In this document: one piece after another, positions 20,676-31,470 of the stretch
Numbering within the stretch: position 1 is the stretch's first letter
How the letters are laid out: each line of letters opens with the position of its first letter
Source: Saussurea involucrata
Lineage: Eukaryota; Streptophyta; Magnoliopsida; Asterales; Asteraceae
Reading direction: 5' to 3'
DNA: 64,000 nucleotides
NCBI GenBank assembly: GCA_033807775.1
Contig: CM066327.1
Coordinates: 73,352,795 to 73,416,794, forward strand
Position numbers and translations under genes: made by a program
The notes under the pieces: generated by a model
Told to the model about the DNA's origin: nothing
The model's input: the letters and a program-made list of their open reading frames with translations, nothing else
The model's database searches: none

Positions 20676-22859
20676 ATGCTAAGGAGGAGTTCCTCTGGTG
20701 AACTCGTACCATTTGATCCTGAGATCGAGAGGACTGCAAGGAGACTAAGGAGACAGCTTAGACTTAGACATCAGCAAGAGATGGCAGAAGTGAATTGGGA
20801 GAAATGCCATTTCATGGTAACCGAAAGGATCGTTTTGGGTCACAAAATCTCCCAAGATGGCATCGAGGTCGATAAAGCAAAGATAGCCGTGATAGAGAAT
20901 CTTCCATATCCCACGACGGTTAAGGAAGTACGGAGCTATTTGGGTCACGCCGGGTTGTACCGGCGATTCATCAAGGATTTTTCTAAAATTTCTAAACCCT
21001 TAAGCTCTTTACTTTTAAAAGATGCCAATTTTGAATTTACTAACAAATGTATTGCTGCGTTTGACAGGTTGAAGAAGGAACTCATCTCAGCCCCCATTTT
21101 GACCACACCCGATTGGAGTTTTCCCTTCGAGTTGATGTGCGACGCAAGCGACATTGCTGTTGGGGCTGTTCTGGGCCAAAGGAAAGACAAGAAGCTGCAT
21201 GTCATCTACTACGCAAGCAAAATGTTAGACGAGGCCCAAGTGAATTATGCAACCACCGAAAAGGAGCTGTTGGCGGTCGTGTATGCATGCTAGAAGTTTA
21301 GATCATACTTGGTGGGATCGAAGATCATCGTGTACACCGATCACTCGGCCTTGAAGTACTTAATGGCAAAGAAGGACGCAAAGCCACGCCTGATCAGATG
21401 GGTCCTTTTACTTCAAGAGTTCGATATCGAAATCCGAGACAAGAAAGGATCGGAAAACACGGTAGCCGATCACCTGTCCAGAATTGGAGAAGAGGACGCA
21501 AAGCCACTAGATACCAAGCCAATCAATGACGCGTTTCCTGATGAGCAACTTTTCGCGGTAAGTACTGTTGACCCATGGTATGCTGACTTGGTTAATTTTC
21601 TTGCAGGTAATGTGAAGCCTTTTGGATTAAACTCACATCAGCGGAAGAAGTTCTATGTGGATGCTAAACGGTACTATTGGGATGAGCCGTTCTTGTACAA
21701 AAGATGTGAAGATGGAATGATCAGACGTTGTGTGCCCGGTGAAGAGAAAGAGAGTATCCTCACATTCAGTCACACTTTAGAATGTGGAGGTCATTTCAGT
21801 ACCGATCGAACGATTGCAAAGGTGTTGCAATCTGGGTTTTTCTGGCCAACTATGTTTAAAGACGCAAGGAAATTCGTTTCCAAGTGTGACCGATGCCAAC
21901 GGAGTGGGAACATTTCAAAGAGGGACGAGATGCTGATGCAAATCTTTGTAGAAGTTGAACTTTTCGACGTATGGGGCATCGACTTCATGGGTCCCTTCCT
22001 GCCGTCATACCGGAATGAGTATATCCTAGTCGCCGTCGACTACGTCTCTAAGTGGGTGGAGGCTATTGCCACCCCAGCCAATGACTCGAAGACGGTCATT
22101 CAGTTTTTGAAAAAGAATGTGTTCACAAGATTTGGGGTACCGAGAGCATTAATCAGTGAATGAGGGAGTGACTTCTGCAACCGTTATCTAGAAGCTTTAT
22201 TGAAGAAGTACGGAGTCAAACATCGTGTGACGACTCCGTACCATCCACAAGCTAACGGATTGGCTGAAGTCTCCAACCGGGAGCTGAAATATATTCTTGA
22301 AAAGACGGTGAACGCATCAAGGAAGGATTGGTCGCTGAGATTGGACGACTCCTTATGGGCGTATCGGACTGCATTCAAGACTTCCATCGGAACCACTCCA
22401 TACCGGTTGGTGTTCGGCAAATCATGTCACCTACCGGTTGAGTTGGAGCATAGAGCATATTGGGCAGTGAAGCAGTTAAACATGGATGTAGGAAAAGCCG
22501 GGCAAAAGCGTCTGTTACAATTAAACGAGCAGGAAGAAATTCGACAAGATGCATACGAGAGTGCCACGATCTACAAAGAGCGCACCAAGAGATTTCACGA
22601 CCAACGCCTACGAGAAAAGGTAATAACTCCTGGTATGCAAGTATTGTTATTTATCACTCGTTTGCGCTTATTTCCAGGTAAGCTGAAGACCAAGTGGTCG
22701 GGACCATTCAAGGTGATTGAAGTGTTTCCTTATGGTTCGGTGGAGCTAGAAGGGACGGACGGCCAAAGATTCAAGGTGAATGGTCAACGGGTGAAAACGT
22801 ATTTGGGTGGTGAAGTTGAAAGAATCTTGAGCATCTATATGGACGAGCCTAAGGAGTAA
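20676..22859 (+). pseudogene. pol: Athila-like C deletion-fused gag-pol: gag start, RT end, RNase H, IN
   Basis: ATG at 20676 gives an Athila-type gag start (ELVPFDPEIERTARRLR) that after about 40 residues jumps in frame into late RT (WEKCHFMVTERIVLGHKIS). The junction is near 20792. Rest of gag, PR and the RT catalytic core are gone. RNase H follows (CDASDIAVGAVLGQ, ATTEKELLAVVYA), then a TAG at 21291. IN has its HHCC knuckle (CGGHFS...CDRC), D (WGIDFMGPF), a TGA at 22161 just before the second Asp region (GSDFCNRY), and E (YHPQANGLAEVSNREL). All segments share one frame, so only two stops interrupt it. The TGA stands where a CGA Arg is usual, a CpG-deamination change. Confidence 0.9.
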
Positions 22860-23268
22860 TTGTGTGAGAAGTTGTGCCACGACATTAAATACGACGCTTG
22901 GTGGGAGGCAACCCACTGTAGGTTAGTTTTCATTTTAATTTCTTTAGTGAGTTTTGTTTCTTTTGATTCGTGTTTTTGTGTGTGTTTGTCCCTGAGAAGT
23001 AAGCTGTTAAGATTGAGCATCGTCGGAAGGAGCGAGAATGGAACGGAAAAGCCAAAGGAGAAAGGAACAGAGAGTGGCGCGCTTTCTGGCGCCACTTCAC
23101 TAGCGCGGTACTCGCGCGGAACACTGGGTAGTAAATTGGCGCGCACTATGGCGCGGATACACAAGCGGGAGAAAGAGCACGAAGGAAATGACTGCAAGCA
23201 TTCCAGAGGGCCGCGCGCTTTTCGGCACTACTTCACTGGCACGAAAATCGCGCCGACGCCCTGACAGG
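22860..23268 (+). other. Athila-like C post-IN region with second GC-rich array
   Basis: Non-coding. The motif GACGCTTGGTGGGAGGCAAC near 22893 is typical after Athila pol. From 23073 to 23260 there are three degenerate units: TGGCGCGCTTTCTGGCGCCA, CTTCACTAGCGCGG and a later CGCGCGCTTTTCGGCACTAC. About 47 bp of this aligns with the LTR array (shared GTGGCGCGCTTT, then ACTAGCGC, then CGCGCGG). It leads directly into a TATA box. Confidence 0.65.
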
Positions 23269-23276
23269 TATAAAAA
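23269..23276 (+). promoter_or_regulatory. Candidate internal promoter (TATA box) of C's env-like gene
   Basis: GGTATAAAAACCCCC, a strong plant TATA box, sits about 10 bases after the GC-rich array. The LTR has a parallel arrangement: the array, then CAGATACGTTTTAAAGCCC, then TTTTC. Transcripts would start near 23300 in a CT/AC-rich leader (23290-23417), as plant 5' UTRs often are. Confidence 0.55.
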
Positions 23277-23417
23277 CCCCCTTTTCGCAAATGTCAGCCA
23301 TTTTCACAAACCCTAACTCCTTTCAGCGCCGTTTTTCTCCCTTTCTCAACCATTTTCGACCTCAAGTGCAAGAGTCTTTCAAGTTTTTTCAATTATCTCT
23401 TCCACAAAGCATCAAAG

Positions 23418-24205
23418 GTACACTTCTTACCCTAATTTCTCTATTGGTTGAAAAGTTCAAGCAAAACCGAAGGTATTGTCATTTTCTTCCATTGTTCATG
23501 TGGGTATGCACGATTGTAAGATGAGTAAGACCATGTGATTGTTACACCATGTTATTTCTTGAGTCATTTCACTTAGGGTTTATGTTTTGTTTGGGACTTT
23601 TATGATGATTGTGAATAATGCTCAACATATATGATGAACTCGTGATTGTGTGCTTGCTAGGAACATAATTTTTCATTTGTCATGTATGTTGGGCTGTAAG
23701 GTGTAAGATGAGTTTTCATTTGGGATTGAGTATAAGATGTTGCTTGGGATTTCCATTTAAGGGGGAATGATTTTGGATGAATGTATGCTAGTCGCAAATG
23801 AATGTCTTACATTTGTGAAGATTAATCATATATGCTTGAACCTCCTTGTATGCTTGAGTGTGCTGAATTGGAATACATGTGTTTAATGGTCGTGCTTAAT
23901 AGTTGGGCTTAATGATTAACCTGCTGAATATTTGTGGTCTATGTGCTTGTGTGTGATATTGAGTTATGTTTTCACTAGACAAAAAGGCCAAACAAACCTA
24001 AGTTTCACTTAGGTTTGGGGTGGCCATTTTCGGTTTTATGTTCACACACATCACCCCGTTGCAAACCTCGGTTTTACCGAGGTTTGGGGTGTCCTTTACT
24101 GTTCTGGTAAGTGTATGTTATTTGTGCAACAAACCTAATCCAAGGATTAGGTTTGGGGTGGCGGTAATAACTGGTGAAATACTGATAGCGTATTTTCTTT
24201 TGCAG
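23418..24205 (+). other. Predicted leader intron of C's env-like gene
   Basis: Donor CAAAG|GTACAC at 23418; acceptor TTTTCTTTTGCAG ending at 24205, with a good pyrimidine tract. Length 788 nt, T-rich, no open frame of note. The acceptor lies three bases before an ATG in strong context (ACCATGG, 24206-24212). It contains the three-hairpin array described separately. Confidence 0.55.
23986..24160 (+). repeat. Three-hairpin array with compensatory stems (68-69 bp spacing)
   Basis: Each unit is CAAACCT plus 3-4 variable bases, a short loop, the complement, and then the tail GGGGTG. Stem 1 is CAAACCTAAG/CTTAGGTTTG (23993-24017). Stem 2 is CAAACCTCGGT/ACCGAGGTTTG (24062-24086). Stem 3 is CAAACCTAATC/GATTAGGTTTG (24130-24155). 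Units start 69 and 68 bases apart; the sequence between hairpins is not conserved. The variable bases differ between units but pair perfectly inside each. Confidence 0.85.
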
Positions 24206-24208
24206 ACC

Positions 24209-24645
24209 ATGGTGCACACGAATCCGAACGCTGCAGGAAGATTCTTCCATTACTATAACCTGAGCCAAAAGGAAAGGATGGGTTGGAGCCGTAGACGGAA
24301 CCCTTCCTATGAGTCTCGCCACCGAAGTTTCGCACCACGATCAATTTTAGCAGAAAGAGGGTTGAATCTACAGGGAATCGCCAATGCTCGAGCTATACAG
24401 ATTGCCGAAGAGAGGGGATGGCATACGTACATCCAGAACCCGGAGCCTTATGATGTAGCGCTAGTGCTGGAATTTTACGCTGCCATGGTTCCGACCTCGT
24501 TCGAGGAGTTCTCGACAGAGATTGTTCAGGGCCGCCCAATCAGGATGACTAACGACGATATTTGTGCGCACTACGGGGTTCCGAGGCCCAAAAATCTCGA
24601 GGCCACTTTTGGGATTCCACCCATTCCTGGGGTGGGGTAGGATGA
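24209..24645 (+). pseudogene. Athila-like C env-like ORF, first part
   Basis: ATG at 24209 opens MVHTNPNAAGRFFHYY and continues with RSILAERGLNLQG, an EERGWHTY helix, VALVLEFYAAM, and GRPIRMTNDDICAHYGVP. This matches the putative plant transposon protein family (PF20167 type) found after IN in Athila elements, sometimes called env-like. Its role is unproven. A TAG at 24638 breaks the frame, and copia D then entered at GACGC (24646-24650). The same frame continues exactly at 54745 beyond D. Confidence 0.75.
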
Positions 24646-24650
24646 GACGC

Positions 24651-24882
24651 TGTTGGTCCCGAAGGGCTATACAAGTTTGTAGAAGGGGGGGGGGGATGAA
24701 TACAAACACTAAGATTTACTTTTCTAAATTGTTTATTGATAAATCATTAACAATTTACAGCTTGTTGCGGAAACAAGATTAAGGATAAACCTAAATCTAA
24801 ACAAGTTGGAACACTAAGTTTCTTGCACTAAGAAAGAGAAGGAAATTACTAATAATAACCTATCTCAAGATAAGAAGGATGA
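24651..24882 (-). repeat. Copia D 3' LTR, part beyond gypsy E
   Basis: The sense-strand 3' end of D's 3' LTR. It contains a G run (about 24677-24688) that is several bases longer in the other LTR (53800-53814). Gypsy E entered at GATGA (24878-24882). Confidence 0.92.
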
Positions 24883-27021
24883 TGTAAAGCCCGTATCCCG
24901 GTATGTATTCTCGTTATTCCTTTTTTTTAAAAGGAGCATTTAATTAATTAACGTGGTTTCCGTTAGCGGGGTTAGCCGAGTCGGGCCAAAAAGTTAAGTG
25001 AAGTAACCTTTGTGGGATTTTGCTAAGAAGTGTAAGTTGAGGGGCTGTTGGGACTTTCTCCATAGTTGGGCAAGAGGATCGGCCAAGAGGCACGACCCCT
25101 CCCCTCCCCTTCGGTTTCATCTTAACAATCCTCCCCCAAAACCCTTAGCCATTTTCTTTCCCTTCCCCTTGTTGTTTTCGGCCAAGAAGAAAGGGAAGTG
25201 AAACCGAGAAGAAAAGAGAGAGAGACCGAAAGAGAAAGAGAGCGAGAGTCGAGAGGAGGAAGGAGGCGATCACCGGCGTGAGGGAACCAGCGTCGGGACT
25301 GGTCGGAAAGGAGGAAGAAGAAGGATTCCGTTAAGGTAAGTGTCCCGTTCGTTTTATTGATGTTTTCTTCGTCGGAAATTGTAAACCGCAACCACCGTGT
25401 CACCGCCAATCACCACCACCTCCGGAGGCGGCAGTGGGTGGTGCTTGGTGTGTTTCAGACCATGGTAACCCTAAAACAGTAAGTCAAGTTGTTTTGCGGG
25501 TCTGTTTGGATTAAGACGTCTTATTGGGATCAAGTTCAAAATGTTATCATTTTATGTAATTTTTTTTAGTGTTCTGTCCAGTTCTTCAATCGTGCGTAAC
25601 TTTCTCTTCGTATCTCGGATTGAGGCGAATCCGGTGCCCACGGTTCACATTCTGTGTCGGACACGTTTTTCGTGTTTTAGAGAAAGTTTGGTTCGGCCTC
25701 TAGCTAGGCGAAAAAGTGTGGTTTTTACAGCAGGTCGGGATTTTAGACAGCTTTCTGTCCCTGTTTTGTATGGAGCATAACTCCTGATAGGAATGACGGA
25801 TTGGGATGAAACTGGTGTCACAAGTTCCCATTCTGAGCCTAGTAACTTTTCTATGTTTTGGGGAAAAACCAGTTCGGACCGTAGCCTATGTCAAATCGTC
25901 GTTTTGTACTGAAAGGTTCTGTTTCTCGCTGTTCTGCGAATCGTTCTTGTAAAATCCATATTAAATTATAGAAAAATCGTTAGGACGCGTGCGATACGTC
26001 ACTGGAACCGTGAAACTTAGAACTTCGTGATTATGGAATTTGATTTCTGTATTTATCAGTTTTTAGGGGGTAAATCAGGTCCTGAACAGACCCGTGTTTT
26101 AGATAAAAAGCTGGAATGTTTAGTCTTATAAAATCTAGTAAAGGTGTCGTGAGTTGGGACCTTTCGTTGACGTTTTTAGTGCGTAATTAGGTGGGAAAAT
26201 GTGAGGAAGGTTGACTTGCTGGTGTTGCGGCTCGGGAGCTCGTCGCTTTGCTTTGAGGTGAGTTCTCTCACCGCGTAGTTAGGAATTTCATGTATGTCGT
26301 TCTTTTGTGTTACATGTTATTACGTGTATTTATGTGCTTACATGAATTAGATGGGATGTGATAACTGGTTGTGATTTGTTAAATTCGTATGTGGAATATA
26401 TATATATATATATATATATGCATGTGTACACCTCGGTGGGACTGAGGGGCTCGGTGGGACCGAGGGCTTGGTGGGACTAAGCTAGTACAGTAATCTTTAC
26501 TCGGTGGGACCGAGGGCTTGGTGGGACTAAGCTAGTACGGTAATCTTTACTCGGTGGGACCGAGGGCTCGGTGGGACTGAGCTTGTATTAATGTGTTTTG
26601 TGTACTCGGTGGGACCGAGGTTCATACTTATATAATAATCATTATGTGGCTTGATATTCGTAGTGATGGTGATGTTGCCTACTTGCGAGTAGGGGTGATA
26701 TGCGTGGGGTTGCTACCTACGTGTGTGGTTGGATTCACTAAGCGTTTAGCTTACCCTTCCCCAATATGTTGTGACTGCAGGTGCGAGCGGCAGTCGGGCT
26801 TGACGGTACACACAAAGCGCAGGCGTCGGGAATTGTTGGAATTTACACTTTTGAACTTTTAGATTTTATTTATAATATTTCCGCTGCATAAATTCTTTTG
26901 ACTGTTTGAGTTGACGATATTAACTTTAATTGAGTTACGGTTTATTAAAAATGTGGTTGTTTTATAATGGAATATATGTTCTAGAAAATTTAAATTTCCT
27001 TGTAATTTTTGGGACGTTACA
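24883..27021 (+). repeat. Gypsy E 5' LTR
   Basis: 2139 bp. Contains a purine-rich GA tract (25203-25260), (AT)n at 26395-26419, the CTCGGTGGGACCGAG array (26432-26621) and a predicted intron (26258-26780) with the B/E/F-type hairpin (TAAGC 26749-26753, GCTTA 26759-26763). Confidence 0.93.
26432..26621 (+). repeat. CTCGGTGGGACCGAG minisatellite in gypsy E LTR
   Basis: About nine units of CTCGGTGGGACCGAG or CTTGGTGGGACTAAG, some separated by CTAGTACGGTAATCTTTA. Each is an inverted repeat of six-base arms around GGG. In the second type the arms change on both sides (CTTGGT/ACTAAG) and still pair with one G-T. The other LTR (33011-33182) has one unit fewer. Confidence 0.88.
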
Positions 27022-27024
27022 ACT

Positions 27025-27037
27025 TGGTATCAAAGCA
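27025..27037 (+). other. Gypsy E primer binding site
   Basis: TGGTATCAAAGCA, one mismatch from the initiator Met tRNA complement, three bases after the LTR. Confidence 0.85.
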
Positions 27038-27225
27038 CAGCTTGAGTGAATCAAACACATCTCGGTGTGTTTGGTCTCAAGTTGCGGCTATGAAGTTTTT
27101 AAACTCTCTTATTAAAATCTTTGAAAATAAATGAACGGAGGAAGCCCGTTTGGGAAACGGTGATCGTGGGCGCAGTGTGTACAGTCAGCCGACGCCAATT
27201 GGAAATGTACAGCACTTAGTGTATT

Positions 27226-27980
27226 TATTGCTTTCTAGGCATAGGGTATGCATGCTAGATTGCCGAGGTTGTTTACACTGTACTGTACGATGACTGCTTG
27301 CTAGTAGGAATCAATGCTAGTTATAGTAGGTTGTCAAGTGAAGGCCCTATAGGTTGCATGCAGTAAGAATCATATAGCCTTAGAATATTTGATTTAGTTC
27401 TATTGCGCAGCTCTTGTTTGAGTCCAACCGTTCTAGGATAGAATCTTGTATTCGAATGTCTATTTGATTCACGCTGCGTGCGACTGGGTATTCGTGAGGC
27501 AACTCGTTATGGCTAACAGGGATTCCGTTGTAGCAAGAGTAGTGGGATGAGATGAAATTCCTAGTGAGCTGGGAATAGCGTTTACATATGAGTACGTATG
27601 CTAGATTGCTTTCTAGAACATAGGAGTATGTATGCTAGATTGCTTACGTGGATTTTGTGGTACTGTATACTTGTTACATGCTATTAGGAACTCATGCTAG
27701 CCTTGATAGGTTGTTATGTGAATGCACCTTAGGTTGTATACAGTAGGAACTAAATAGCCTTAGAATGTTGGATTTAGTTCTATTGCGCAGCTCTTGTTTG
27801 AGTCCAACCGTTGTAGGATAGAATTTTATATTCGAATGTCTATCTGGTTTCACTGTATACGACGGTGCGTTTACGAGGCGACTCATCAGGGCTAGTGGGG
27901 GTTCCGTTCTAGCAAGGGTGGTGGGGTATTACGACTTTTCTAGGGAGCTAGGAAAAGTGTTTGCATATGCCGGAATGGGC
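27226..27980 (+). repeat. Tandem duplication of about 380 bp in gypsy E leader
   Basis: Two diverged copies: landmarks such as GATTTAGTTCTATTGCGCAG occur at 27391 and 27771, and CTTTCTAG...GTATGCATGCTAGATTGC at about 27232 and 27610. Identity is perhaps 80-85% by eye. Neither copy is coding; the remaining leader, 27038-27225 and 27981-28140, shows nothing else. Confidence 0.85.
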
Positions 27981-28139
27981 ATATGTGTTAGTTTGTGGTA
28001 AGCAACTACTTGGACGTCCCGGGACAGGACTCGAAACGAGTAAGGATAGGTGTGAAGGGTAGTAGCAGAGCTCCTACTATCTGAAGCACAGGATCCGTGC
28101 TCGAGTCGGGGAAAGTCACGGAGAATCCGAAGAGTTGAG

Positions 28140-30735
28140 TGTGAGCGTAGTTAGCAGGTTTTAATGTGTGCTAGTAGCTCGTTAAGGAGGAACAACAATG
28201 TTGATACAGATGCTGATGCTGGAATTATTGCTGATCAGATTCGTGAGATGTTTGCGGTCGAGGTGACGCATATTTTGAGGAGGCGATCCCCGAAATTATT
28301 ACCGCCATTCGTGATGAGGTAATAGTGTCGATGGAGGAGCGCATCGCGGCGATTCCACCCCGTGCGGGTGGGAAGCCCCGAACAAGAGGGTCAGGATCGG
28401 TTATAAAGTACACAATCCTTATCGGTGGTTGTCCTGCGAATTAGAAGGTTCGCTTCACGGTGAATCTGTTACGAGACGGAGCGAAAGACTGGTGTGCTAT
28501 TGCTTTGACGCTTAACGGGCGCACTACTTGACCTGGGAGGAGTTTGTCGTATGTTTCGTGTAGAGCATGTGCCTCTAGTGGAGATGGAGAGGAGTGCCAA
28601 AGAGTTCTTGGAGCTCTATCAGACTGCGGAGGCCATAAAGGAGGTGAACCGAAAGTTTACGGAAATGACATTATTCTATCCTTAGCATGCTGCTTTTGAG
28701 GACATGAAGAGGACACGGTGCAAGGATATGTTACGTACCAAGATCAGGGAGTTCGTGAGTACCGCGCAGTATGCTTCACTTGCTGTAGTGATGGAGGCGG
28801 CCCGAGGTAGAGTTCGTCAACTGGGAGTGGAGGAGGCACAAGCTACGTATAAAGTGGTGACAGGTACGTTCTTGGTTAACTCGGTGCTTGCTATGGTGAC
28901 GATTGATAGCATGGGCTACTCATCCTTCTGTGTCTCACATAGTCAGTGAGTGTTTGGGGCCGAGTTGTAGGACGGTTAGGCTGTCCACTTGTGGTTGCAG
29001 TTGCTGAAGACAGGACCTCGACGGTTACTGACGTGTACCGGGGGTGCACTATGGAGATCTCTGGTGTGAGGTTCCTGATTGATTTGATTCTGATCGCTAT
29101 GCGGGAGTTGTGCGTGACTGTGGGCATGGATTGGATGGATGCGTACGATGCGGAGATTGTTTGTCGTCGCAAACAAGTACGAGTTCGAACCCCAAGTGGG
29201 GGAGAAATGCTAGTTCAGGGCGGCTTGCCCAGGCGGACCTCAGCGATATGTTCGGCTGCGAGGGCTCAGAGGTACTTGCAGCACAGTGGTCAGGGAATTT
29301 TGGCGTATGTGATCGACACGCGCGTCGACGGAGAGAAGAAGTCTGTGGAGGATGTGCCAGTGGTACGGGAGTTTGCTGGCGTATTTTCCCGAGGAGTTAC
29401 CGGGGATACCTCCCGAGCGACAGGTAGAGTTCCACGTTTATTTGATTCCGGATGCTGCTCCGGTGGCCAAGGCACCTTATCGCTTGGCTCCACCGGAAAT
29501 GAAGGAGTTGTACACTCGTTGCAGGAACTTATCGAAAAGGAGTTCATCAAGCCGAGTTGTCCACCGTGGGGAGCCCCGATTCTGTTTGTGAAAAAGAAAG
29601 ACGGGTCCCAACGGATGTGTATAGACTATCGTGAGTTGAATAAGCTTACGGTGAAGAATCGTTATCCTCCGCCAAGGATCGATGACTTGTTCGATCAGCT
29701 TCAGGGGGCCTCGTGGTTCTCTAAGGTTGATTTGAGATCGGGGTATCATCGAATGCGGGTGAGGAGAGAGGATACGGAGTAGACGGCCTTTCGTTCACGT
29801 CATGGCCATTTACAAGTTTGTGGTGATGCCTCTCGGGCTCACCAATGCACCCGCAGCGTTCATGGACCTCATGAACCGGGTATGTAGCCCTATGTGGGAT
29901 CGATCGGTGATCGTGTTCATCGACGATATTCTTGTGTAATCGAAGTCGAAGGAAGAGCATGAGATGCATTTGCGAGAAGTTTTGGAAGTTTTGAGGCGGG
30001 AGAAGCTGTATGCTAAGCTCTCCAAGTGTGAGTTCTGGTTACGAGAGGTCCACTTTCGAGAACATGTCGTGAACTAGAATGGTATTATGGTGGATCCGGC
30101 CAAGATTACGGCTGTGATGCGATGGGAAGTGCCAAAGACTCTCACTGAAGTACAGAGTTTTCTTGGGTTAGCAGGGTACTTTCGGAGATCCATTCAGGAT
30201 TTCTCCAAGATTGCTTTACCGATGACCCGATCGACGAAGAAATCTGCGGCTTTTAGTTGGGGTGAAGAGCAGCAGAGGGCTTTGGGGAGCTACGCAGGCG
30301 TTATGCGAGGCTCCGATGCTGACTTTGCCGGAGGGTATGTAAGAATTGGTGGTGTTTGCTCTCAAGATTTGGAGGCACTATTTGTATGGCGTCAAGTGTA
30401 TACACTAACCATAAAAGCCTCCAGTACTTGATGACCGACAAAACCTCAACATGCGTCAGAGGAGGTGACTTGACGTGGTCAAGGATTATGATGGTGAGAT
30501 ACTTTACCACCCCGGTAAAGCGGATGTTGTTACGGACGCACTTAGTCGACATCTGGATGGTGAGCCACTGTGGGGCTTGTGTCAACGGTTAACAGTGGTT
30601 GCACCTCTTCTCGAGTCGATAGGTAGTGCTCAGGAGGTGGCAGTTTTGGAGGAAAATGCCAATAGCGAGAGAGTTTCGAGGGAAATTCCGAATTTTGTCC
30701 GTGATAGTCATGGGTCGATTGCTCGGTCTTAATGG
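28140..30735 (+). pseudogene. pol: Gypsy E gag-pol relic: gag, PR, RT, RNase H fragments
   Basis: Fragments in several frames. Gag traces at about 28200-28800. PR-like VVTGTFLVNSVLAMVTID at 28855. A recognisable RT block is at about 29352-29782 (LPGIPPERQVEFH, then ILFVKKKDGSQRMCIDYREL, FDQLQGASWFSKVDLRSGYH), ending in a stop at 29780. Later RT, with FIDDI at about 29918, and RNase H (TNHKSLQYLM; FTTPVKRML in a shifted frame) are scattered over frameshifts. The last homology ends near 30735. More than ten lesions are visible by eye, so no function remains. Confidence 0.85.
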
Positions 30736-31470
30736 AAGGTTGGGTATCCCACGCGTGTGGGTACTGTAGGCCGAATAGTATCGATTAGGGAATGCTGCCC
30801 TTTGTAATAAAGAGGATAAATGCGTAGAATTTTTGAGGTAAATAGTATACTTAGGTGTCGACTTTCGGGCTTAAGGCCAAATGCCTTAGTGTAATTGGGG
30901 AATTGTAGTCGATTTTAAGGAAATTATGTTGATGGTAGTAGTAATCCTGAGATGTTTGCTTGTGGTGAATGGTTGTGGTGGAGTGACCTTCGTGGATGAT
31001 TATAAATTTACTAGTTTGATAATTCATGTGGAATAAATTGTGGGAGTCTAATAGAACTCGTGAAAGTTAATCGACAGTTAATGATAGGAATGATCGAATT
31101 CGAGTAACCTGTAGGGTATATTGGTGAGCAACTTTAGAATGGTTAGAGCTTGAAATTTGAATCGGGATGTTTTGATTATCTATGGTTGGGAGACAACCGA
31201 AGTCGTTTGACTAGGAATGAATCCAGTTGTTGGAATGTTCTTCCGATCATACTTGCGGTGTGCTTGAAGGAGTTTTGTGGTAAGAAAAGTATTCGAGAGA
31301 TATTTAGGCGGTGTGGGAAATCTTAAATTCCAGTTAGTGAAGGTCTAGTGGAAACACCGAAAGTGTTCCGAGTGAACTTGGGAACCTGAGGTTGAGATGT
31401 GGGAGACCTATCTATAGCTATTCACGGGCATAGACTTCGAGGACGAAGTCTAATCCAAGTGGGGGAGAGT
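30736..31470 (+). other. Gypsy E 3' region without recognisable integrase; polypurine tract
   Basis: 735 bp. I see no HHCC or DDE motif in any frame, so IN appears deleted. The end (GGGCATAGACTTCGAGGACG near 31428) resembles the sequence after pol in B (TTGATTTCGAGGACGAAATC). AGTGGGGGAGAGT (31458-31470) is the polypurine tract. Confidence 0.7.

Noticed and set aside
24209..24645. C's env-like ORF as a true envelope glycoprotein gene
   Set aside because: No signal peptide, transmembrane segment or glycoprotein motif was visible in the parts present; the match is to the plant transposon protein family, so env-like is only a positional label.
24677..24688. G-run (also 53800-53814, and the C-run at 61513-61526) as G-quadruplex or telomere-like elements
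   Set aside because: Homopolymer tracts differing in length between LTR copies; better explained by slippage or sequencing uncertainty.
25010..25201. Small frame duplicated at 31599-31790 (63 codons), with others duplicated at 43679/50265 and 43927/50513
   Set aside because: The duplicates are simply the two LTR copies of E and F; no start context, domain or codon bias supports a gene.
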